Source: Achromobacter xylosoxidans (GTDB lineage Bacteria > Pseudomonadota > Gammaproteobacteria > Burkholderiales > Burkholderiaceae_B). Taken from it: DNA of 64,000 nt. Made by a program: the position numbers and the translations under genes. The DNA is taken from contig NZ_MTLG01000084.1 in NCBI RefSeq assembly GCF_002192695.1, positions 140,906 through 204,905 on the forward strand, read 5' to 3'. The notes beneath the pieces are model-generated. The model was not told the origin of the DNA. It saw only the letters and a list, made by a program, of their open reading frames with translations, and did no database searches. Shown piece by piece: positions 9,134-16,569 of this stretch; position 1 is the first letter of the stretch, and each line of letters opens with the position of its first letter.

Positions 9134-9933
9134 GCGGTCTCGCCCTTCTTATTACGCTGGATGGCCTGGGCCAAGCCGCGGTCGCGCACGGCCTGGAACT
9201 CTTCGCTCATGTGCGACAGCTGGTGCGTATCGAAATGCGCCGACAAGGCGGTGCGAAAGCCCTGCGCGTCGGCCGTGCGGTTCAGCGAGCGCTTGATGAG
9301 GCGCAGGCCGAAAGGCGGCGCCTGCGCGATGCGCTGCGCCAGCGCCAGGGTCGCGGCGTCCAGCTCGGCCTCGGGCACCACGCGGTTCACCATGCCGATG
9401 CGCAGCGCTTCCTGCGCGTCCACTTTTTCGCCCGTGTAGAGCATTTCCTTGGCCTTGCGCAGCCCCATGACCCAGGGATGGATCAGCACCTCGGTGGCGG
9501 CGGCCGCCAGCGTGTGGCCGACGGGATCCGAAAAATAGGCCGTGTCGGAACACACCACCAGGTCGCACATATTGGCGATCATGAAACCGCCTGCCACGCA
9601 GGCGCCCTGCACCTGCGCCACCGTCGGCTTGGGAAAGTCCCAGATGCGCATGCAATAGCCGTAGTAGCGGCGCGACTCGTAATCCCAGCGCTCCTCCACC
9701 GTGAAGTCGGCGCGCTTGGCCTGCGCTTCCTTCAGGTCATGGCCGGCGGAAAAGTGCGCGCCGCGTCCGGCCAGCACCACGACCCGCACCGAATCGTCCT
9801 GTTCGGCGCGCGTCAACGCGTCGTCCAGTTCGTCCAGCATCTGCTGGCTTTGGGCATTGCGCGCGGATTCGCGCGCCAGGCTGATGCGGCATACCGAGTC
9901 GTGCCGCTCGACGGCCAGGGTGGCGTATTCCAT
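9130..9933 (-). CDS. Enoyl-CoA hydratase/isomerase family protein
   Basis: A 267-residue crotonase-fold enzyme, complete. The oxyanion-hole segments GRGAHFSAGHDLKE (near residue 58) and QGACVAGGFMIANMCDLVV (near 110) are present, as is KAKEMLYTGEKVDAQEAL near 160, where a catalytic Glu is normally found. First gene of the leftward operon with the NDP-forming synthetase, Bug receptor and acyl-CoA dehydrogenases, and divergent from the IclR regulator. The 112-bp gap upstream is AT-rich and holds the promoters of both genes. Confidence 0.92.
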   Translation of the reverse strand: MEYATLAVERHDSVCRISLARESARNAQSQQMLDELDDALTRAEQDDSVRVVVLAGRGAHFSAGHDLKEAQAKRADFTVEERWDYESRRYYGYCMRIWDFPKPTVAQVQGACVAGGFMIANMCDLVVCSDTAYFSDPVGHTLAAAATEVLIHPWVMGLRKAKEMLYTGEKVDAQEALRIGMVNRVVPEAELDAATLALAQRIAQAPPFGLRLIKRSLNRTADAQGFRTALSAHFDTHQLSHMSEEFQAVRDRGLAQAIQRNKKGETA

Positions 9934-9986
9934 GGTCTCCTCGTCCTTGTTCTGCCGCGCCTTGAGAGGCGGCGCGGTCGACTGGA

Positions 9987-10015
9987 TTGAATTAACGCAC
10001 CTGGAATCCTAAAAT
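9987..10015 (+). promoter_or_regulatory. Candidate sigma-70 promoter of the iclR-type gene
   Basis: TTGAAT (9987-9992), a 17-bp spacer and TAAAAT (10010-10015) match the -35/-10 consensus at 4 and 5 of 6 positions. The predicted start is about 24 bases before the ATG of the IclR gene. No clear Shine-Dalgarno sequence lies before that ATG. Confidence 0.45.
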
Positions 10016-10045
10016 ACAAAATATTCAACTACTTTTTCCCACATT

Positions 10046-10816
10046 ATGAACAACAGCGGTTCCACAGGCGGTACTCAGAGCATGCGGCGCGCCCTGGGCC
10101 TGCTGCGCGTGCTGGCGCAGCATCAGGAAGAAGGCATAGATCTGCAAGGCGTCATGGCCGAGGCCGGGCTGGAACGCTCCACCGCGCACCGGCTGCTCAG
10201 TTGCCTGCTGGAAGAGCAGTTCGCCGAGCGCGATGCCACGACCCGGCGCTATCGTCTGGGCGTGGATTCCATGCAACTGGGATTCGCGGCGTTGCGGCGC
10301 ACGCCGCTGCTGGACGCGCTGCGTCCATTCGCGCAGAAGCTCGCGCGCCTGTCGGGCGACACGGTGTTCCTGGTGATACGCCAGGGCGACTACGCCCTGT
10401 GCCTGCTGCGCGAGGCGGGTTCATTCCCCGTCAAGGTGTTTACCATCGACCAGGGCGAGCGGCGCCTGCTGGGCGTGGGCGCGGGCGGACTGGCGCTGAT
10501 GGCCACGCTGCCCGACGAAGAAATCGCCGCGCTGTATGCGCGGCATGCCGCGACCTACGCGCAGATCGGCGCATCCAGCGCCGCCCTGATGAAATCGGTC
10601 AGGCAGGCGCGCGCCTCGGGCTATTCAGAGATCGTCGACACCATCACGCCCGGCGTGTCGGGCGTGGGCGCGGCGTTCCGCGTGTCGGAACTGACCTGGG
10701 TGGCTTTCAGCTTCGGCGCGATCAGCAGCCGGCTGGACGCGCCGCGGCGGGCGCAGATGGGCGCGCTGCTGCGCGCCGAATGCCAGGCGTGGGCCCAGGA
10801 CTACCTCGAAAAATAA
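10046..10816 (+). CDS. IclR family transcriptional regulator
   Basis: A 256-residue regulator with an N-terminal winged helix (about 10-70; GLERSTAHRLLSCLLEE is the recognition part) and a C-terminal GAF-like effector domain (about 80-250, with VGAGGLALMATLP and SEIVDTITPGVSGVGAAF). It is transcribed away from the acyl-CoA degradation operon starting at 9933, which is the usual place for a pathway-specific regulator, so it probably senses the acid or its CoA ester. The ATG at 10046 has no clear ribosome binding site. Confidence 0.92.
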   Translation: MNNSGSTGGTQSMRRALGLLRVLAQHQEEGIDLQGVMAEAGLERSTAHRLLSCLLEEQFAERDATTRRYRLGVDSMQLGFAALRRTPLLDALRPFAQKLARLSGDTVFLVIRQGDYALCLLREAGSFPVKVFTIDQGERRLLGVGAGGLALMATLPDEEIAALYARHAATYAQIGASSAALMKSVRQARASGYSEIVDTITPGVSGVGAAFRVSELTWVAFSFGAISSRLDAPRRAQMGALLRAECQAWAQDYLEK

Positions 10817-10841
10817 AGCCCCCTCGCGCAGCGAGGGGGCT
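10811..10841 (-). terminator. Terminator between convergent iclR-type and thiolase genes
   Basis: An 11-bp perfect stem AGCCCCCTCGC/GCGAGGGGGCT with a 3-base loop. Read on the minus strand it is followed by TTTATTTTT, so it best fits the end of the leftward thiolase gene; on the plus strand no T run follows. Confidence 0.75.
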
Positions 10842-10879
10842 GACTAGCGACTGGGCGCTCCAGGGCGCCCCCTGGCGCT

Positions 10880-12061
10880 TCAGATCCGCTCGAAGATGGC
10901 GGCGATACCCTGGCCGCCGCCGATGCACATGGTCACCAGCGCGTAGCGCCCGCCCACGCGCTGCAGTTCGTGCAGCGCCTTGACGGTGATGATCGCGCCG
11001 GTGGCGCCGATGGGGTGACCCAGGCCGATGCCGCTGCCGTTGGGGTTCACCTTGGCCGGATCCAGCTTCAGTTCGCGCGACACGGCGCATGCCTGCGCGG
11101 CGAACGCTTCGTTGGCTTCGATCACGTCCAGCTGGTCCACGGTCAGGCCCGCGCGCTTGAGCGCGGCCTGCGTGGCCGGCACCGGACCGATGCCCATGAT
11201 GTTGGGATCCACGCCCGCGTGGGCATAGGCCACCAGGCGCGCCAGCGGCTTGACGCCGCGCTTGGCCGCGACCGAGGCGTTCATCAGCACCACCGCGCCC
11301 GCGCCGTCGTTCAGGCCCGAGGCGTTGCCCGCCGTGACGGTGCCGTTTTCCTTCTGGAATACGGCCTTCAAGCTGGCAAGGTTTTCGGCCGTGACGTCGC
11401 GGCGCACGTGCTCATCGGTGTCGAACACCACTTCGCCCTTGCGCGACTTCATCACCACCGGCACGATCTGGTCGCGGAAGTAGCCGGCGTCGATGGCGGC
11501 CGCGGCGCGGCGATGCGATTCCGCGGCCACGGCGTCCTGGTCCTGGCGGCTGATGCCGAACTTGGCCGCCACGTTCTCGGCGGTCACGCCCATGTGCATG
11601 CGGCCGAATGGATCCGACAGCGCGCCGGTCATCATGTCCAGCATCACGCTGTCGCCCATGCGCGCGCCCCAGCGCTGCGCCGGCGCGATGTACGGCGCGC
11701 GGCTCATGCTTTCGGCGCCCGCGCCGACGGCGATTTCAGCGTCGCCCAGCATGATGGTCTGCGCGGCCGACACGATGGCCTGCAGGCCGGAACCGCAAAG
11801 GCGGTTGACGTTGAAGGCGGGGGTTTCCTTGGCGATGCCGGCGTTCATCGCCGCCACGCGCGACAGGTACATGTCGCGGGGTTCGGTGTTGATGACGTGG
11901 CCCACGGCGACGTGGCCGACCTCATCGCCCTTGACGGCGGCGCGTTCCAGCGCGGCCTTGATGACGGTTGCGCCCAGATCGCACGGCGGCACGTCTTTCA
12001 GCGCGCCCCCGAAATCGCCGATGGCGGTGCGGACGGCGGACGCGACGATGACTTCATTCAT
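10880..12061 (-). CDS. Acetyl-CoA C-acyltransferase (thiolase)
   Basis: A 393-residue thiolase II family enzyme, full length. All catalytic residues are visible: nucleophilic Cys89 in NVNRLCGSG, His349 in GLGHPIGATGA and Cys379 in TMCIGGGQG. Such enzymes condense two acetyl-CoA (PhaA/AtoB) or cleave 3-ketoacyl-CoA (BktB); which role applies cannot be decided here. It is a single gene, divergent from a LysR regulator with 155 bp between them and closed by a strong terminator. It could serve the last step for the neighbouring acyl-CoA operons. Confidence 0.93.
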   Translation of the reverse strand: MNEVIVASAVRTAIGDFGGALKDVPPCDLGATVIKAALERAAVKGDEVGHVAVGHVINTEPRDMYLSRVAAMNAGIAKETPAFNVNRLCGSGLQAIVSAAQTIMLGDAEIAVGAGAESMSRAPYIAPAQRWGARMGDSVMLDMMTGALSDPFGRMHMGVTAENVAAKFGISRQDQDAVAAESHRRAAAAIDAGYFRDQIVPVVMKSRKGEVVFDTDEHVRRDVTAENLASLKAVFQKENGTVTAGNASGLNDGAGAVVLMNASVAAKRGVKPLARLVAYAHAGVDPNIMGIGPVPATQAALKRAGLTVDQLDVIEANEAFAAQACAVSRELKLDPAKVNPNGSGIGLGHPIGATGAIITVKALHELQRVGGRYALVTMCIGGGQGIAAIFERI

Positions 12062-12216
12062 GGTGTTTCCTCCTTGTAATGCGTTCCATCATACCGCCGC
12101 CGTCTTGTGCCCGGGGCTTGCGCGGCATGACTGCCCGATACCGAAGGGATAGCACCAATATCCCTATCGATACGAACTTCATATCATCCATGCCCACCGC
12201 CATCCGGAGCGCCCCC

Positions 12217-13122
12217 ATGGATTTCCGTCATCTGCAGCAGTTCCTGGTCTTGGCCGAAACGTTGAATTTCCACCGCGCGGCCGAAAAACTGCACATGTCG
12301 CAGCCGCCCCTGTCCGTCTCGATACGCAAGCTCGAAGAGATGGTGGGCGTGCCGCTATTCCTGCGCGGCCGCCAGGGCGTAAAACTCACCGAGGCGGGCC
12401 TGGCCGCGCTGGACGAGGCCCGCCGCGCCCTGTTCCATGCCGAGCAATTCCGGCAGGCGGCGCGCGCCGGCGCCGCGGGCGAAGGCGGCACCGTGCGCAT
12501 CGGTTTCGTGGGCTCGGCCACGCACGGCGTGCTGCCGCGCATCCTGCCGCCGTTCCGGCAGCGCTATCCCGGCGTCACCGTGGTGCTGCGCGAAGCCACT
12601 TCCATACGCATCATGCAGGAACTCGAGGAAGACACGCTGGAGATCGGCATCGTGCGCGTGCCGGTGGCGATGGGATCGAACGTGCGGCTTGCGCCGCTGA
12701 CGACCGAGAACTTCGCGCTGGCCGTGCCCAAGACGCATCCGCTGGCGCGGCGCGGCCGTATCCGCCTGGCGGACCTGGCCGACGAAGCCTTCATCATGTA
12801 CACCGCCACCGAGGCCGCCGGCCTGCGCATGGCCGCCATCAACGCCTGCCAGCTGCGCGGCTTCACGCCCCGCATCACACAGGAAGCGGTGCAAGTGCAG
12901 ACGCTGCTCAGCCTGGTGGAAAGCGGCCTGGGCGTGGCCCTGGTGCCGGCCGGCGGCCGGCGCCTTCCGGGCACCAATGTCGTCTACAAGACGCTGGCCG
13001 ATTTTCCCGCCGATGCAACGATCGGCATTTCGCTGGCGTGGAATCCCGCCACCGAGCGCAGCGCCACGCGCAACCTGCGCGAAATGGCCAGCCAGGCGTT
13101 CCGGGACAAGGCGGTGAAATAA
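12217..13122 (+). CDS. LysR family transcriptional regulator
   Basis: A 301-residue LTTR. The helix-turn-helix spans about residues 1-60 (FHRAAEKLHMSQPPLSVSIRKLEE), and the rest is the two-lobed effector domain. I chose the ATG at 12217 because GGAG lies 7 bases upstream and the family normally begins with M-[DE]-[FL]-R-x-L; the frame is open to 12079 but the extra residues do not resemble the family. Divergent from the thiolase gene, so it may control it. The gap between them is AT-rich around 12155-12190, but I could not fix a T-N11-A box with confidence. Confidence 0.9.
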   Translation: MDFRHLQQFLVLAETLNFHRAAEKLHMSQPPLSVSIRKLEEMVGVPLFLRGRQGVKLTEAGLAALDEARRALFHAEQFRQAARAGAAGEGGTVRIGFVGSATHGVLPRILPPFRQRYPGVTVVLREATSIRIMQELEEDTLEIGIVRVPVAMGSNVRLAPLTTENFALAVPKTHPLARRGRIRLADLADEAFIMYTATEAAGLRMAAINACQLRGFTPRITQEAVQVQTLLSLVESGLGVALVPAGGRRLPGTNVVYKTLADFPADATIGISLAWNPATERSATRNLREMASQAFRDKAVK

Positions 13123-13203
13123 GCGCCGCGCTTGCGGCAACACCGCCGCCAGGCTTAGGATGGAGCTTGGGTTTTATCCTCACCAGCGATACGGGAGCGC
13201 ATC

Positions 13204-13644
13204 GTGAAGACAGTTGCTGAGATACTCAGGGAAAAAGCCAATCATTCCGTCGTGACGGTTTCGCCCGACGCCTCGGTGTTCGAAGCCGTCAGGATCATGG
13301 CGGAACGCAGCATCGGCGCCGTGGTGGTGGTCCAGGGCGACGAAGTGCTGGGCATGCTGACCGAGCGCGATTACGCCCGCAAGATCGTGCTGCAGGACCG
13401 CTCCTCGCGCACCACGAAAGTGCGGGACATCATGACCGATTCCGTCTACTACGTCGGCCGCACGGATACGCGCGAGCACTGCATGGCGATGATGACGGAA
13501 CGCCACTTCCGTCATCTGCCTGTCATCGAAGACGGCAAACTGATCGGCCTGCTCTCCATCGGCGACCTGGTCAAGGACGTCATGAGCGAACAGAAGTTCA
13601 TCATCCACGAACTCGAACGCTACATCACCGGCGAACGCGGCTGA
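13204..13644 (+). CDS. CBS-domain pair protein
   Basis: A 146-residue protein made of two tandem CBS motifs (about 8-65 and 75-130; IGAVVVVQGDEVLGMLTERD and FRHLPVIEDGKLIGLLSIGD are the two cores). Such free-standing CBS pairs bind adenine nucleotides and modulate partner proteins. The partner is unknown. It stands alone between a LysR gene and a convergent permease gene. Confidence 0.9.
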   Translation: MKTVAEILREKANHSVVTVSPDASVFEAVRIMAERSIGAVVVVQGDEVLGMLTERDYARKIVLQDRSSRTTKVRDIMTDSVYYVGRTDTREHCMAMMTERHFRHLPVIEDGKLIGLLSIGDLVKDVMSEQKFIIHELERYITGERG

Positions 13645-13671
13645 CGCCGCGTCATCCACGCGGACTCGCGG

Positions 13672-14436
13672 CTAGCCGGCCGCGAGCGTCCTGAATGCCG
13701 GCACGATCAAACCCATGCCGGCCGCCAGCAGCAGCACGAACACCATGCGCTTGACGGTCTTCATCGAGCCAGCCGTGCTGTAGCGGCGCGCCACCCAGGT
13801 GACGCCGATCACAACCGGCAGCGCCAGCAGACTCAGCCAGAACGACGAGGCCATGAAGGCCCCCTGCCCGGTCACGAGCGCCAGGCGCACGACCGCATTG
13901 AGCGAGAACAGGATGAGCAGGCTGTTGCGGATGGCGGCCAGCGGCAGGGGTTGGCGGTACAGGTGATAGACCATGGGCGGCCCGGCGCTGGAAAACAATC
14001 CGCCCAGCACGCCCGAAATCGCCCCGAAGAACACGAACGAACCGCGCGAGGACACGCGCGCCAGCGGCTGCGCGCGGGCAATCAGCAACACCGCGCAGCC
14101 CAGGATGGTGCAGCCCAGAAGCAGCTGCAGCAGCACGCTCATGGAACCGCTGATCCAGGCCAGCGCCGCCACGCCCGCCCCCACGCCGATCAGGCTGCTG
14201 GCCATGGCGGGCCGCATCAGCGACCAGTTCACCTGGGGCTTGGCGCGCGCCAGCGTCACCGCCGCGTTCACCAGCGACAGCACGCTGACCACGTTGGCCA
14301 CTTCGGACACCGACGCCAGCTGGAACACGCCCGACAGGCCCAGCAGCACCAGCCCGAAGGCGAAGCCCGTCATGGTCTGCGCATAGGTGGCGAGCGCCAC
14401 GCAGGCGAGGAACAGCAAATATTGGGAAATGCTCAT
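13672..14436 (-). CDS. TauE/SafE family sulfite exporter-like permease
   Basis: A 254-residue integral membrane protein with about eight hydrophobic helices in two related halves; the N-terminal half opens with YAQTMTGFAFGLVLLGLSG and the second half has SGVLGGLFSSAGPPMVYHLY, the paired family signatures. It belongs to the TSUP group, which moves sulfite, sulfoacetate or related small organic anions. The start MSISQYLLFLACVALATYA at 14436 is supported by family alignment; the frame continues far upstream only as GC-rich shadow coding. Not in an obvious operon. Confidence 0.88.
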   Translation of the reverse strand: MSISQYLLFLACVALATYAQTMTGFAFGLVLLGLSGVFQLASVSEVANVVSVLSLVNAAVTLARAKPQVNWSLMRPAMASSLIGVGAGVAALAWISGSMSVLLQLLLGCTILGCAVLLIARAQPLARVSSRGSFVFFGAISGVLGGLFSSAGPPMVYHLYRQPLPLAAIRNSLLILFSLNAVVRLALVTGQGAFMASSFWLSLLALPVVIGVTWVARRYSTAGSMKTVKRMVFVLLLAAGMGLIVPAFRTLAAG

Positions 14437-14721
14437 GCTAGTGGGTAGAGCCTGACCTGCCTCGGCTCTGCCCGGGGCGGCGCGTTGCGCGGCACGGGAG
14501 CGGATCGACGGGGAACAGCGTAAGGGATTTCGGATCTGATTTTTCCGCCGGCGATGATAGCACCGGCAAGCCCAATAACACATTTGGTCACAAACAGATG
14601 CGCTCGTGCACCATGCCTCCCACCCCCTGCCGCTATCCTTGCCGCCCTGTAAATCCCTTGCGCCTTGCTCCCGCCGCGCCATCCGCCGCGCCGTCTGGAT
14701 CCGGCGTGCACGGCTGCGAGA

Positions 14722-16350
14722 ATGACGCCCAAACAGACCACGATCAATACGGTGACGCTGACCTGCTCGACCTGCGGCAGCGCCCAATTCACCAAGCTGG
14801 ACACCAACGAATACCGCTGCAGCCATTGCCACGCGGTCACGCTGGTCGAAGACAACGTCGCGCAAAGGCTGGAGAAGATCCTGCGCGGGATGCAGCAGCC
14901 GGCGCCCAAGCCGCAGCTCGGCCCGCGCGCCATCGCGGCGATCGCGGTCGCCGTCGCCGCCGTGTTCGTGGTTCCGCTGGCCGCCTCCCTGCTCGGTTCC
15001 AAGCCGACCGTCACGCGGCAGCCGCCGGCGCCCCCTCCCATCGACGCCTCGCTGGTCAAGCTGACGGACGTGCAGGAAATCCGGGTCCGCGACCGCACGC
15101 AGCTGGTCATGATCATGCGCAACGAGACCGGCAGGAAGATCGAGGTGCCGCGCGTCACGGCTTCGTTCTTCCAGGGCGAACTGTCGTTGCCGTCGAATTC
15201 CGGATCGGCGCCGGCGCGCTCGCTGCAACCGGGCGAATACACCCCCGTCACGATCTCCACGCCCAGCCAGGCCTACAGCCGCTACACCTTGCAGGTGTCC
15301 CAGCCGTCGCTGGCGCGGGGCAAGAACAACGACGTGGTCGCCAGCAAGGTGCAATTGGTGCGCAACGACGGCGCCTACCGCCTGGTCGGCCTGTTGAAGA
15401 ACAACGGCGCCAACGAGGCCAACAGCAGCCAGATCACGGTGATGCTGTACGGCGAGGACGGCAAGCTGATCGGCACGGCCAATGGCTACGGCGCCGCCAG
15501 CCCGCTGGCGCCGAATGCGCTGACCTCGTTCGACGCGCGCGGCGAGATGCTGGCCGAAGGCCGGGTCGCGTCCTACGACTATATGGTGCAAAGCGAAGAC
15601 CATGCCGCCATGCCCGCCGCGTCCAAGGAAGAAGCGCCGCCCAGCCGCATCGTGCGCGTCAGCCCGGCCGATGTGCGCGTCATCGAACATGTGCGCCTGA
15701 CCACCGAGGAACTGCTGGATCCGGACTTCGCCCTGTTCGACGCCAGCGCGCTCAAGCTGTCCGCGCCGCGCCGCCTGCTCGACGAGATCGAGCGCCCGAT
15801 CCTGTACGCCGAGCTGGTCAACACCAGCGACCAGTACGTCGTCCTGTCGCCGAAGGCGGATATCTCGCTGTTCGACGGTTCCCGCCGGCTGGACGTCCGC
15901 CAGGCCTGGAGCCTGCCAGCCCGCCTGTATCCCGGCGAACGGGTGCCGGTGGCCCTGACCGGCCGCATCGACCGCTACACCGAGGCCAAGACCGACTGGC
16001 TGCCCGCCAAGCGCGCCGCCCTGCCCGGCCCCCGCCCCAAGCTGGCGGTCACGGTCGAGAACACCGAGGCCCAGGTCGGGACCGGCACCCTGAACTTCAG
16101 CTACCGCTTCCGCTACAAGTACGTGACCGTGCACGGGCGCGTACGCAACGACAGCCAGGCCGAGGTCGAAAACGTCAAGGTCTGGGTCAGCCTGTACGAC
16201 GCCCAGGACAAGCTGACCGGCGCGGCCTACCAGGAACTGCGGCTGCCCAAGCTCAAGCCGGAGGAAAGCGCGCCGTTCCAGGTTGACGTGAAGCAGTACG
16301 GCGGCAATTTCGCGCGGGTGGGCGTGGTTTACGACGCCGGACCGCGCTAG
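14722..16350 (+). CDS. Zinc-ribbon, single-TM protein with beta-rich C-terminal repeats
   Basis: A 542-residue protein whose role I do not recognise. Residues 12-40 form a zinc ribbon with two CxxC knuckles (TCSTCG and RCSHCH). A linker and one membrane helix follow at about 70-90 (IAAIAVAVAAVFVVPLAASL). The large C-terminal part looks extracytoplasmic and contains repeated segments like KVQLVRNDGAYRLVGLLKNNG and VHGRVRNDSQAEVENVKVWVSLYD, which resemble FxLYD-type beta modules for comparing neutral and modified linkers. The ATG at 14722 begins MTPKQTTINTV just before the ribbon; an upstream frame to 14665 is unlikely. Encoded alone. Confidence 0.75.
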   Translation: MTPKQTTINTVTLTCSTCGSAQFTKLDTNEYRCSHCHAVTLVEDNVAQRLEKILRGMQQPAPKPQLGPRAIAAIAVAVAAVFVVPLAASLLGSKPTVTRQPPAPPPIDASLVKLTDVQEIRVRDRTQLVMIMRNETGRKIEVPRVTASFFQGELSLPSNSGSAPARSLQPGEYTPVTISTPSQAYSRYTLQVSQPSLARGKNNDVVASKVQLVRNDGAYRLVGLLKNNGANEANSSQITVMLYGEDGKLIGTANGYGAASPLAPNALTSFDARGEMLAEGRVASYDYMVQSEDHAAMPAASKEEAPPSRIVRVSPADVRVIEHVRLTTEELLDPDFALFDASALKLSAPRRLLDEIERPILYAELVNTSDQYVVLSPKADISLFDGSRRLDVRQAWSLPARLYPGERVPVALTGRIDRYTEAKTDWLPAKRAALPGPRPKLAVTVENTEAQVGTGTLNFSYRFRYKYVTVHGRVRNDSQAEVENVKVWVSLYDAQDKLTGAAYQELRLPKLKPEESAPFQVDVKQYGGNFARVGVVYDAGPR

Positions 16351-16471
16351 GCCGTCCCGCCGGGCGTGCCCCTGCGCGCGCCCGGACTCCCCCGGCAGGC
16401 CCGTACCCGCAGCCCCCCTCAGCCGGCTGCGCCGCCTGCGCGTCGCCCTTAAGCAACAGCTATGGCCTCAA

Positions 16472-16492
16472 GTCTTATATAAGATATAAGAC
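16472..16492. promoter_or_regulatory. 21-bp inverted repeat upstream of acnB
   Basis: Arms GTCTTATAT and ATATAAGAC are separated by AAG. The identical 21 bases, and three flanking bases on each side or nearly so, recur upstream of acnA at 35711-35731. It ends 2 bp before a candidate -35 (TTGCTT, 16495-16500) that is 18 bp from a -10 (TACAAT, 16519-16524). The regulator is not in evidence; a GntR-type protein is a reasonable guess. Confidence 0.75.
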
Positions 16493-16494
16493 AT

Positions 16495-16524
16495 TTGCTT
16501 GCGTCCCCCTGTTACCTCTACAAT
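16495..16524 (+). promoter_or_regulatory. Candidate acnB promoter
   Basis: TTGCTT and TACAAT are separated by 18 bp, giving a predicted start near 16531, about 39 bases before the ATG. The inverted repeat lies directly upstream, a position that would fit an activator. Confidence 0.45.
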
Positions 16525-16569
16525 CCGGCCAACAACCCTTCTTCCAACCCGACTTTGAGCAGGCCTCAC

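Noticed and set aside
12079..12216. N-terminal extension of the LysR protein
   Set aside because: The 46 extra residues have no family match, and GGAG with correct spacing precedes the ATG at 12217.
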